DNA of 18,510 nucleotides from J089 sp964549745 (lineage in GTDB: Bacteria > Fidelibacterota > Marinisomatia > Marinisomatales > J089): positions 1 to 18,510 of the forward strand of contig CAZJWP010000036.1 in NCBI GenBank assembly GCA_964549745.1, in the 5' to 3' direction. Every line of letters begins with the position of its first letter. Position 1 is the stretch's first letter. This document shows positions 7,226-14,595 of this stretch, piece by piece. The position numbers and the translations under genes are program-made. Below the pieces are notes generated by a model. The model was not told where the DNA came from and searched no databases. It saw nothing but the letters and a program-made list of their open reading frames with translations.

Positions 7226-8637
7226 TATTTAAAAAGAGTATGAGTTCTAAAAGGAAGTTGTGTTCTGTTTTCAGCTTTTTTTACCAGTGATTCGGCAATT
7301 CGATTTTGCTTTTCAATCAAGGTTTTTAAATCGACCTTTGGCTTACCATCTACAACCAATGATTCTCCCTGGACAATCACATGATCCGCCGGTGCCATGC
7401 GGACACCGAAAAGCAAAGCGCCCAATGGATCACTTTGACCTCCGGCGTACTCCAATCGGTTGACATTAAACAGAGTCAGATCAGCTTGTTTACCAACGGC
7501 CAACCGGCCGATGTCATCCCGGCCCAACACAGCGGCGCCGCCCCGGGTAGCCATCCAAAACACATCGCGAACGTTGAGCCAGTACGGTTTTTCACGAAGC
7601 CGGGATAGATACAACGCCATCTTCATTTCCATCAGCATATTCCCGGAATCATTAGAAGCACTGCCGTCCACGCCGAGGCTAACCTTCACACCAGCGTCCA
7701 GCATTTCCCGGATCCGGGCAATTCCGGACCCTAACCGCATGTTGGAAGAAGGACAATGGCTGATGCCAACCCCGGCCGCGCCCATAAGTTCGATCTCATG
7801 GTCACTCAGGTGGACAGCATGTGCAAACCATGCATTTTGGGTAACCCAATCCAGTCGATCAGCATAGGCCAATGGCCGGAGACCAAACCGGTTCAGGCAA
7901 AACGATTCTTCATCTAAAGTTTCTGCAAGATGAGTATGGATTTGCAGACCGGCTTCCCTGGCAAGTGCTACCGTAGCTCGCATTAATTTTTGTGTCACCG
8001 AAAAAGGTGAACAGGGCGCCAGGGCGATGCGCGTCATCGCTCCGTCAGAATCATCATGATATTCCCTGATCAAACGTTTGGAATCTTCAATGATAACGTC
8101 CTCATCCTGAACCACATCATCGGGTGGTAATCCGCCCTGGGATTTACCCAGCGACATGGAACCGCGGGTGGGCTGAAAACGAATACCCAGTTCTTTCGCG
8201 GCAGCGATTTCCACATCGATCAAATGATCGGTGGTCTGATTGGGAAACAAATACAAATGATCGGAGCTGGTGGTGACACCGGTAAGCAACAACTCCATTA
8301 GACCGACGCGAGTGCTGATATCGATTGCTTCTTCATCCAACTCACGCCAAATCTCATAATGATTGGTGAGCCAGTCAAATAAGGGCGCATCCTGCATCTT
8401 GGGAATGTTCCGTGTCAGGCTCTGATACAAATGATGGTGAGTATTAATAAATCCTGGTACGACTACACAATTGGAAGCATCGATGGTTTCATCCACCTGC
8501 CCTTCAAATGGTTTTGGGCCGATGGAAGTGATCACGCCATCTTCGATCAAAATATGTCCGCCCCTGAACTCATCATGAGTATCATTTTGCGTAGCGCAAA
8601 GTAGCGGGTTTTTAATCAGTAGTTTTTGTTTAGACAT
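7225..8637 (-). CDS. 8-oxoguanine deaminase-like amidohydrolase (SsnA position)
   Basis: This cytoplasmic metal-dependent aminohydrolase (470 residues, COG0402) is expected to deaminate a purine-type ring; the best fit is 8-oxoguanine to urate plus ammonia. Metal ligands are visible as H67/H69 (NTHHHLYQ), H236 with H234 and E239 (HTHLAE), H273 or H276 (FAHAVH) and D324 (GVDGSASND). The stretches TTSSDHLY, RGSMSLGKSQGGLPPD, LAPCSPFSVT and HCPSSNMRLGSGIA are those I associate with 8-oxoguanine deaminases. E. coli SsnA, which occupies the equivalent place after ygfK, lacks these and has different surroundings for its metal ligands. Alternatives are a related guanine or triazine deaminase. It starts 8 bases inside ygfK with the Shine-Dalgarno-like AGGGACAGG just upstream, and ends one base into ygfM. 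Confidence 0.85.
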   Translation of the reverse strand: MSKQKLLIKNPLLCATQNDTHDEFRGGHILIEDGVITSIGPKPFEGQVDETIDASNCVVVPGFINTHHHLYQSLTRNIPKMQDAPLFDWLTNHYEIWRELDEEAIDISTRVGLMELLLTGVTTSSDHLYLFPNQTTDHLIDVEIAAAKELGIRFQPTRGSMSLGKSQGGLPPDDVVQDEDVIIEDSKRLIREYHDDSDGAMTRIALAPCSPFSVTQKLMRATVALAREAGLQIHTHLAETLDEESFCLNRFGLRPLAYADRLDWVTQNAWFAHAVHLSDHEIELMGAAGVGISHCPSSNMRLGSGIARIREMLDAGVKVSLGVDGSASNDSGNMLMEMKMALYLSRLREKPYWLNVRDVFWMATRGGAAVLGRDDIGRLAVGKQADLTLFNVNRLEYAGGQSDPLGALLFGVRMAPADHVIVQGESLVVDGKPKVDLKTLIEKQNRIAESLVKKAENRTQLPFRTHTLFK

Positions 8638-11600
8638 CCTGTCCCTGAAATAGTGGATAGGAATTTAAGCTATTCAGGAAAAATACAAGCTCCAGGACTT
8701 CTTTCATGGAAACCCGGTCATATTCTTCTTGAAATACCGCCTGTTCGATTGAAACCGGATCTGTGCGGAACTGTACGGTTCCCTCCGGTCCTGAATAAAT
8801 ATAGCCCTCCTCCGACTTTTTAACGCTCATTTCACCGGCGTCCGTCCACTTATGGATCGTTCCGTTTTCCAGAAAATATCCTTCCCGTTCAGTCTTCCAA
8901 TTTTGCCGATCCAGGTAGAAATGAGGCTTTGTCTTGTAGGGCGCTCCGTTGGTTGGACAGAAGGTTGTACAGTTTCCGCATTCATTGCAGAATTCCGCCA
9001 AATTCAGGATTTGCGACGTTTGCCCAATCTCAAATTGCCCTTTGGCTTCCAGCACAAAGGAACCGTTTTGTTTGACCACATCTTGAATGGGAAATATAAC
9101 CGGATCAGTGGGAATGGCTAAGTTGGAGAGGTTCGGACATACCGTGACACAAATGTTGCAGACTTCATCGCAATACAGGCAACGGCTTGCTTCGTCCTGT
9201 ACGGCTTTTTGATTCATTAAACGGTGTCCGTCCGTATCCGGGCCGTAAGCTTCCCGTTGAGCGTATTTTTGCTGCGCCGCCTCAAGTGATTCCACTTTCT
9301 GCTGCTGCTCAGGACCCGCATGTGTATCAATCCCGAACGAATCCAAAATCCGGAAAGCAATCATTTTTCCGTCACCCACCGCATTGATTACGGTGGACGC
9401 ACCGCGAATGAAATCACCGCCGCCAAATACATTCTTTAGGGAGGAAGTACCGGTTTCAAGATCGAAAGTCATCGATTTATCAGGAAGAAAATCAGCGATT
9501 ACATCCTGACCGATCGCCGGGATGATCTGATCAAAATTCAGATCTGAAATCTTTCCCTCAATTGGAATCGGCCGGGGACGATCTTGTGTGGTGTGGGTTT
9601 CCATTTCCATGTGCTGCACAGTCAGCCTCAACAGACCTTCCGAATTTTCGCTAATCGCGATGGGTTGGACCAATTCCATTAGTTTCACACCCTCGTCCAG
9701 CGCTTCCTGCACTTCCTCATAACCGGCAGGCATCCAGCGGCGTGTCCGACGATAGACGATCACAACTTCACTGTCCGCACCGGCGATCAATTTCGCTGTT
9801 CTTGCAGCGTCCATGGCAGTATTCCCGCCGCCAATAATGGCGATTCGCTTGCCCATCTTTGGCGGAAACCCGGCTCGGGTGTTGGCCAGAAAGTCCAGGG
9901 GATTCAAAACGCCGTTCAGATTGTCCCCAGGGATGCCCAGTTCCTTGATTTTCTGCGCCCCGGCGGCCACAACCAAAGCGTCCGATCCGGACCGCAAGTC
10001 TTCAAACATTTTGGGATCGACATCGGTCTTGAAATGAAAGTGAATTCCCAGTTCCTTTAATCGATCCAGGTCAGCTTGAGTTGAATCCTCCGGCATCCGT
10101 GACACCGGAATCGCCAGCGAAACCATTCCACCCGCTTGGTTGTGAGAATCATACACGTGCACATCCACACCATAACGGGCCAGGAAATAGGCACAGGAAA
10201 GTCCCATGGGACCGGCGCCGATGATAGCCGTCGATTTACCAATGCTAGGACCGGGTTCTACCTTGAAATGGCCCGAATCCGTCACATAGCGTTTGACCTC
10301 CCGGATCATGAGCGGTTCATCCAACGCATTCCGTGTGCAGGTCAGTTGGCAAAGGTGATCACAGACGTGACCCGTAATTCCCGGAAGTGGATTGGTATCC
10401 AGGATCACTTCCAGCGATTTGTTAAATTCACCCCGACCGGCATGGTAGAGATAATCCGGAATATTCTGGTCCGTGGCGCAACTTTCAATACAGGGGGCGG
10501 ATACACAATCAAAGACCGTCAACTCCCGCTGTGTTTTAATTGTCGTGAATGGTGACGGGTCCGCCAGGTAATTCTTGTTTTTTCGAACATTCGCTGCATA
10601 TTGCTCCAGGGCTGTTAACCCGGCACTTGCAATGGAATCGTTGGTTCCGGACTTTTTAAAGATCCATTCGTGGATGGAATGAACGTCCGCTTTTTCGAAT
10701 GTTGTTGAAATAGTGTCCAGATACTGCTTCAAACGGCCGTACCCGCCCGGTTTCAACAAATCGGAGCACACGGTAACGGGTTTCAAATTGCAGGCCAGAA
10801 CATCCGCAATATTTTGGTAATCGACACCGGCGCAGAAGGAAATGCCCAAATTTCCCTGGAAATCGTTTTGGAGCTTTGCCGCCAAATTGATCGAAATCGG
10901 ATGAAGTGCCCGGCCGCTTAGATAGAGTTGTTCTTCTTCTTTTGGCAAAGCGTGCTTCCGGTTTTCCACTTCCAGGGTATTGGTCAGTTTCAGTCCGAAT
11001 TCCACGCCTGTGTTATCCGCAAGCGCGATGAGCCGCTTAATCATGGGAACGGCATCCGCATATTGGAGGTCGTGCTCAAAAGCAACATCCGGAATCGCAA
11101 TATCATTGTATTTAAGGTCGTTGTGCAAAATATCGCGGACCGTATCTGCTCCAAGCAAAGTGGGATTCAGTTTCACGTCCGTATGCATTTTCCGTTCGCG
11201 AATGAAATAGGATGCCATCTCCTCAATCTCATCCGGAGGACAGCCATGCATAGTGGATAAGGTCAGGTTATCGGAGAGCTTTCCGGGAATATGGAGATCG
11301 CGAATACGCGGATAAATGGTTTCGATGTGATCCAACTTTTCATTCAGGAATTCGGCGCTGTCGGTCATCCGGTCCAGGAATTCCTGCACATTAGGGGAGC
11401 GGATACCTTTCAGGTTGTAACCGGCGGAAAGGTTAAACAAAACGCCCGGTTTTGGGTCGATATCCGGGAAAAGCTTATCCTGCAGAATGTGGATCAGGAT
11501 CCAGGCGTTTAAATATTCGTGAAAGGATTGGGTTAGTTTCAGCTCCTGGGACCATTCGCAGTTATAGCCTTCATCTGCCATGTCGATGCAAGGTTTGGAA

Positions 11601-11881
11601 ACGTCCAGTTCGTCCAAAGTCTGGATGGTCTTTAATTCAATTGTTCGGGCGCCCATGAGCCAGGCCAGCACAATGTTCTGACTCAGTTGCGTGTGCGGTC
11701 CGGCCGCGACGCCGATGGGAGTGTCCAGCAAAACACCGTACCGTTCCAGTTTGAACGGGTCGGTAGATTTGGGCTCAAAAAACAGATTTTTTGTGAAACC
11801 GAACAGGGAACCTGAGGGCCACTCATTGAGGAGCCAGGCCAATAATTTTTCTAATGATGCGGGGTAGAGTTTGTCAGACAT
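8630..11881 (-). CDS. ygfK: YgfK-type flavin/Fe-S oxidoreductase (annotated elsewhere as putative selenate reductase subunit)
   Basis: This large cytoplasmic redox protein (1083 residues; E. coli YgfK about 1030) has a modular layout. Residues about 45-400 form a dihydroorotate/dihydropyrimidine-dehydrogenase-like barrel with AAGPHTQLSQNIV, LSTMHGCPPDEIE (C214) and LKPGGYGRL. A GltD-like part follows. Its cysteines C459, C464, C468, C507, C511 and C515 would bind iron-sulfur clusters, with an FAD fold at GAGPMG (555-560) and an NAD(P)H fold at GGGNTAMDAAR (684-694). The C-terminal ferredoxin region has C901, C904, C908, C911, C915 and C965, C968, C971, C975. The family sits in selenium-associated and urate-degradation loci; the name selenate reductase is not backed by clear biochemistry. 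A role moving electrons between NAD(P)H and a purine-derived substrate or the molybdenum enzyme is inferred. It follows a 190-base gap, so it may have its own promoter. No strong Shine-Dalgarno sequence is visible before its ATG. Confidence 0.93.
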   Translation of the reverse strand: MSDKLYPASLEKLLAWLLNEWPSGSLFGFTKNLFFEPKSTDPFKLERYGVLLDTPIGVAAGPHTQLSQNIVLAWLMGARTIELKTIQTLDELDVSKPCIDMADEGYNCEWSQELKLTQSFHEYLNAWILIHILQDKLFPDIDPKPGVLFNLSAGYNLKGIRSPNVQEFLDRMTDSAEFLNEKLDHIETIYPRIRDLHIPGKLSDNLTLSTMHGCPPDEIEEMASYFIRERKMHTDVKLNPTLLGADTVRDILHNDLKYNDIAIPDVAFEHDLQYADAVPMIKRLIALADNTGVEFGLKLTNTLEVENRKHALPKEEEQLYLSGRALHPISINLAAKLQNDFQGNLGISFCAGVDYQNIADVLACNLKPVTVCSDLLKPGGYGRLKQYLDTISTTFEKADVHSIHEWIFKKSGTNDSIASAGLTALEQYAANVRKNKNYLADPSPFTTIKTQRELTVFDCVSAPCIESCATDQNIPDYLYHAGRGEFNKSLEVILDTNPLPGITGHVCDHLCQLTCTRNALDEPLMIREVKRYVTDSGHFKVEPGPSIGKSTAIIGAGPMGLSCAYFLARYGVDVHVYDSHNQAGGMVSLAIPVSRMPEDSTQADLDRLKELGIHFHFKTDVDPKMFEDLRSGSDALVVAAGAQKIKELGIPGDNLNGVLNPLDFLANTRAGFPPKMGKRIAIIGGGNTAMDAARTAKLIAGADSEVVIVYRRTRRWMPAGYEEVQEALDEGVKLMELVQPIAISENSEGLLRLTVQHMEMETHTTQDRPRPIPIEGKISDLNFDQIIPAIGQDVIADFLPDKSMTFDLETGTSSLKNVFGGGDFIRGASTVINAVGDGKMIAFRILDSFGIDTHAGPEQQQKVESLEAAQQKYAQREAYGPDTDGHRLMNQKAVQDEASRCLYCDEVCNICVTVCPNLSNLAIPTDPVIFPIQDVVKQNGSFVLEAKGQFEIGQTSQILNLAEFCNECGNCTTFCPTNGAPYKTKPHFYLDRQNWKTEREGYFLENGTIHKWTDAGEMSVKKSEEGYIYSGPEGTVQFRTDPVSIEQAVFQEEYDRVSMKEVLELVFFLNSLNSYPLFQGQDV

Positions 11882-12071
11882 GGTTTAGGCTATTATTTGA
11901 CAGAAATTTTGATTGGAACTCACCCCATTTACGGCGCGAAGTTCCCTCTCTTGGAAGAGAGAGATTTTAGGGGATGAATTTCCTTCATAAATCTTCATTC
12001 CTTATTCGATATTGGATATTCAGCTGTTTCATTCTTAAAACTATTTCTCCTGTGCCATCCGTGTCCTGTTT
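11882..12071. repeat. Intergenic gap inside the catabolic operon, made of dispersed-repeat fragments
   Basis: This is the only sizeable break in the ten-gene minus-strand operon and holds no gene. A perfect hairpin CTCTCT-TGGA-AGAGAG lies at 11946-11961, followed by GATTTTAGGGGATGA. This type (TCCCTCTC..GAGAGAG..TTAGGGG) is common in bacterial intergenic repeats. A second stretch (about 12003-12020) with ATTCGATATTGGATATTC, read on the minus strand GAATATCCAATATCGAAT, is also typical of short repeat families. A third (12049-12067, GTGCCATCCGTGTCCTG) resembles ATCCGTGTC-type repeats. There is no U-run after the hairpin on either strand, so it is a poor intrinsic terminator. A promoter for ygfK may be hidden in the AT-rich 11884-11920 part, but no convincing boxes are seen. 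Confidence 0.4.
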
Positions 12072-12896
12072 TCACAATAAATGCACTTCATTTAAACGAT
12101 GCTTTAAAACATTCTTCAACACCGTCCGCCGATAGTTTGCTGAGGCCCGAATGTCATCAATCGGGTTGATATCGTCGTCAATCAAAGGGAGCGCTTCATC
12201 CACAGATTTTCCGCCTAATATTGCATCCGTGAAGTGCTGAAGGAAAACCACTGTTGGCGCGACGGCTCCGGCCGCGATTTTGAGTTCAGCAATTTTCCCG
12301 GATTCCTTACGCCAATTCAGTGCAAAATTGATCACGGAGATTGCCATGGATTGCCGTAACCCCAATTTATAAAACTCTGATTTAGCCTCCGATTTCTCAA
12401 GCCGGATTTGGGATAAAATTTCACCCGGTTTAATATCGGTTTTACCTGGACCTTTCATGAAGGATTCCAGTGGTTCGGTTCGGATTCCGGATTGAGAACG
12501 CAGCGTCAATGTAGCATCATAAATCATCATGGGCGGAATCAAATCCCCGGCAGGAGAAGCATTCATAATGTTGCCGCCCACGGTTCCCCGATTGCGGATT
12601 TGCATTCCCGCAAACTCATTCGCAGCCTGCACCAGGGCCGGAAATTTCTTTTCCATGACCGGACTGCGACGGATTTCCTCTATTGTCGTGAGCGCTCCGA
12701 TAGTAACATGATTCTCACTCTGTGTAATCCCATTAAGATCAGGCAGGTGTTTCAAATCCACAATCTGTTCCGGAAAGTCGGAGGGAAGATGCTTGCCGGG
12801 CATCACATCGGTTCCACCGGCTAAAAGTTTGGCTTTGGGAAATTGGTTAAGGATTTCTCCCAGTTCTTTAAAAGTGTCAGGCCGGAAGTATTTCAT
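12072..12896 (-). CDS. CoxM/XdhB-type FAD-binding subunit of molybdenum hydroxylase
   Basis: This 274-residue FAD subunit passes electrons from iron-sulfur clusters to an external acceptor in a molybdenum hydroxylase. It has canonical FAD loops, LLAGGTDVMPGK (24-35) and IRNRGTVGGNIMNASPAGD (100-118), and a typical C-terminal CO-dehydrogenase flavoprotein domain with LGLRQSMAISVINFAL and a final INPIDDIRASANYRR. The start at 12896 overlaps the stop of the upstream 2Fe-2S gene (ATGA). A longer reading from 13058 would add 54 residues that lie entirely inside that gene and look like out-of-frame translation. The pair lacks an adjacent molybdenum subunit: the next gene downstream is ygfK after 190 bases. 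Its partner could be the XdhD-type subunit at 3706-6003 or a gene outside the window. Confidence 0.92.
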   Translation of the reverse strand: MKYFRPDTFKELGEILNQFPKAKLLAGGTDVMPGKHLPSDFPEQIVDLKHLPDLNGITQSENHVTIGALTTIEEIRRSPVMEKKFPALVQAANEFAGMQIRNRGTVGGNIMNASPAGDLIPPMMIYDATLTLRSQSGIRTEPLESFMKGPGKTDIKPGEILSQIRLEKSEAKSEFYKLGLRQSMAISVINFALNWRKESGKIAELKIAAGAVAPTVVFLQHFTDAILGGKSVDEALPLIDDDINPIDDIRASANYRRTVLKNVLKHRLNEVHLL

Positions 12897-13363
12897 TGGT
12901 TCTCCCGGTCCGCGATGGCGTCCACAATCTTGGCATAGCCGGTGCAACGGCACATGTTGCCGCTTAAATGTTGCCGGATATCTTCCCGGGAAGCTTCCGG
13001 GAAATCCTTTCGGATTACTTCGCCCATGAGCACCATGCCGGGAATGCAAAAACCACACTGCACGGCATGATCCCGAACAAATGCTTGTTGCACGTCTGTG
13101 AGTGTCTTTTCCGCTCCCAAACCCTCAATAGTTTGTATTTCTGAACCTTCCGTTTCCACGGCCAGGATTAGGCAGGAATTCACCGGTTTACCATTGAGCA
13201 TCACCGTACATGAGCCGCATTCGCCTTCACCGCAGGACTCTTTGGTTCCGGTGAGATTAAGATGGTACCGCAGGAAATCAACCAGCCGTAATGTGGCGGG
13301 AATTTCCCTCTCGATAGATTTTCCGTTTACGATGAGTGAAAGGGTGATCAGATCAGGACTCAT
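12893..13363 (-). CDS. XdhC-type 2Fe-2S subunit of molybdenum hydroxylase, both clusters intact
   Basis: This 156-residue small subunit carries two 2Fe-2S clusters. The plant-ferredoxin-type cluster uses C44, C49, C52 (SCGEGECGSCTV) and C64 (VNSC). The helical-domain cluster uses C103, C106 (QCGFCIPGM) and C138, C140 (CRCTGYAK). All eight ligands are present, which makes it a clean contrast to the second small subunit at 6000-6470. It shuttles electrons from the molybdenum site to the FAD subunit encoded just downstream, with which it overlaps by four bases. Upstream it overlaps the threonine-synthase-like gene by four bases (ATGA). It belongs to the xanthine dehydrogenase/CO dehydrogenase small-subunit family; the substrate of the whole enzyme cannot be fixed from this subunit. 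Confidence 0.94.
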   Translation of the reverse strand: MSPDLITLSLIVNGKSIEREIPATLRLVDFLRYHLNLTGTKESCGEGECGSCTVMLNGKPVNSCLILAVETEGSEIQTIEGLGAEKTLTDVQQAFVRDHAVQCGFCIPGMVLMGEVIRKDFPEASREDIRQHLSGNMCRCTGYAKIVDAIADRENQ

Positions 13364-14592
13364 TGTAAATCTTTCAACCGTTTTTCCAATGCCGCTATGG
13401 ACGGTTCAACCGCTTCAGGAATCTCAATATTTTTTAGCGCCGAGGGCAGGTCCTTCAAGCCCGATCCGGTCATGAGTAAAACAGCTCTTTCGTCTGTCTG
13501 TATTTTACCCTGATCCAATGCTTTCTGGTATCCGGCCAGCGATGCTGCGGCTGCCGGTTCTCCGAATATTCCCGTCTGTTCCGAACACAATTTTTGTGCT
13601 TCCAGAATTTCCCTGTCACTGACTCTAATTCCAAACCCGTCGCTTTCCTTCACGGCCCGAACCGCTTTTTGCCAATCCCGGGGCTGGTCAACGGAAATGC
13701 TGTCTGCCAATGTATCGGCCCTGACCGTTCGGCGTTCTCCCGCTTCCAGCGATTCCAGAATCGCATCGGATCCGGAAGCCTGCACCGCCACCAGCCGCGG
13801 CATTTGATCGATCCATCCCACTTTGTGTAAATCGTAAAAACCTTTGTAAACACCACCCAAAATACATCCGTCGCCCACAGGGACGAAAACCACGTCCGGA
13901 GCGTTCCATTCAAGTTGTTCGGCGATTTCAAAAGCCACCGTCTTTTTACCTTCGGACAAGACCGGATTTACACCCGTATTCCGGGAATAAAATCCGAAGC
14001 GGTGCGTCAACTCTAAGGAAAGATCAAAGGCGTCATCATAACTTCCATCCACCGGAATCAGGGCGGCGCCGGTTTGCAGGATTTGGACCAACTTGGCTTT
14101 GGGTGCAGAGGCCGGAGCCAGAATGATGACATTCACCCCGGCGGAGGCGCCCAATACCGAAAGGCTGGCGGCTGCATTTCCGGTAGATGCGGCCACAATC
14201 GTTGAATTGTCGTTCTCGATGGCGTGCCGGATTCCCACGGCGGAAGCCCGGTCCTTCAGCGACAGGGACGGATTCCGGCTCTCATCTTTGATCCAAAGAT
14301 GATCAACACCGAATAAATCGGCCAGCCGAAAGGCATTGACCAGTGGTGTTCCACCGGGACGGATGGAGCGCTCCAACGGCGCTTCTTTTACCGGTAAAAA
14401 GGGTAAATAACGCCAGAGTGACTGGTCAGGATTGGAAGTCAGTTTTTCACGATCCACACTTTTTGTGAGCGCTTTATAATCGTAAATCGCATCCAGGTTG
14501 GACCCGCAATCCGGACAGGTCAGAGGGATGGAATTCGGTCCGCATTCATACATGCAATTCAAACAGCGATAACCTGTGAAGTAAGGTTTCAT
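13360..14592 (-). CDS. Threonine-synthase-like PLP enzyme (fold type II) with zinc-ribbon-like N-terminus
   Basis: This is a pyridoxal-phosphate enzyme of 410 residues. The N-terminus holds a small zinc-ribbon-like knuckle, C10-x2-C13 and C26-x2-C29, as in many archaeal-type threonine synthases. The PLP lysine is K113 in SLSLKDRAS, substrate and phosphate loops are STGNAAASLS (136-145) and GDGCILGGVYKGFYDL, and GGTPLVNAFRL (80-90) is the usual family entrance motif. By sequence it would be called threonine synthase, but it sits inside a purine-type catabolic operon and not with homoserine genes. A role in beta-elimination or beta-replacement on a small amino acid such as 2,3-diaminopropionate or serine is therefore possible (inference). 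It starts three bases after the preceding PLP gene, with GAGGG next to its ATG, and overlaps the next gene by four bases. Confidence 0.85.
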   Translation of the reverse strand: MKPYFTGYRCLNCMYECGPNSIPLTCPDCGSNLDAIYDYKALTKSVDREKLTSNPDQSLWRYLPFLPVKEAPLERSIRPGGTPLVNAFRLADLFGVDHLWIKDESRNPSLSLKDRASAVGIRHAIENDNSTIVAASTGNAAASLSVLGASAGVNVIILAPASAPKAKLVQILQTGAALIPVDGSYDDAFDLSLELTHRFGFYSRNTGVNPVLSEGKKTVAFEIAEQLEWNAPDVVFVPVGDGCILGGVYKGFYDLHKVGWIDQMPRLVAVQASGSDAILESLEAGERRTVRADTLADSISVDQPRDWQKAVRAVKESDGFGIRVSDREILEAQKLCSEQTGIFGEPAAAASLAGYQKALDQGKIQTDERAVLLMTGSGLKDLPSALKNIEIPEAVEPSIAALEKRLKDLQ

Positions 14593-14595
14593 CCC

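Noticed and set aside
8630..11881. Naming this gene selenate reductase as a function
   Set aside because: The family name comes from genetic association. The sequence shows flavin and iron-sulfur domains but nothing specific for selenate, and the operon context points to purines.
12897..13058. Longer N-terminus for the CoxM-type FAD subunit
   Set aside because: The extra 54 residues are an out-of-frame reading of the upstream 2Fe-2S gene. The ATG at 12896 matches the family start and overlaps the upstream stop.
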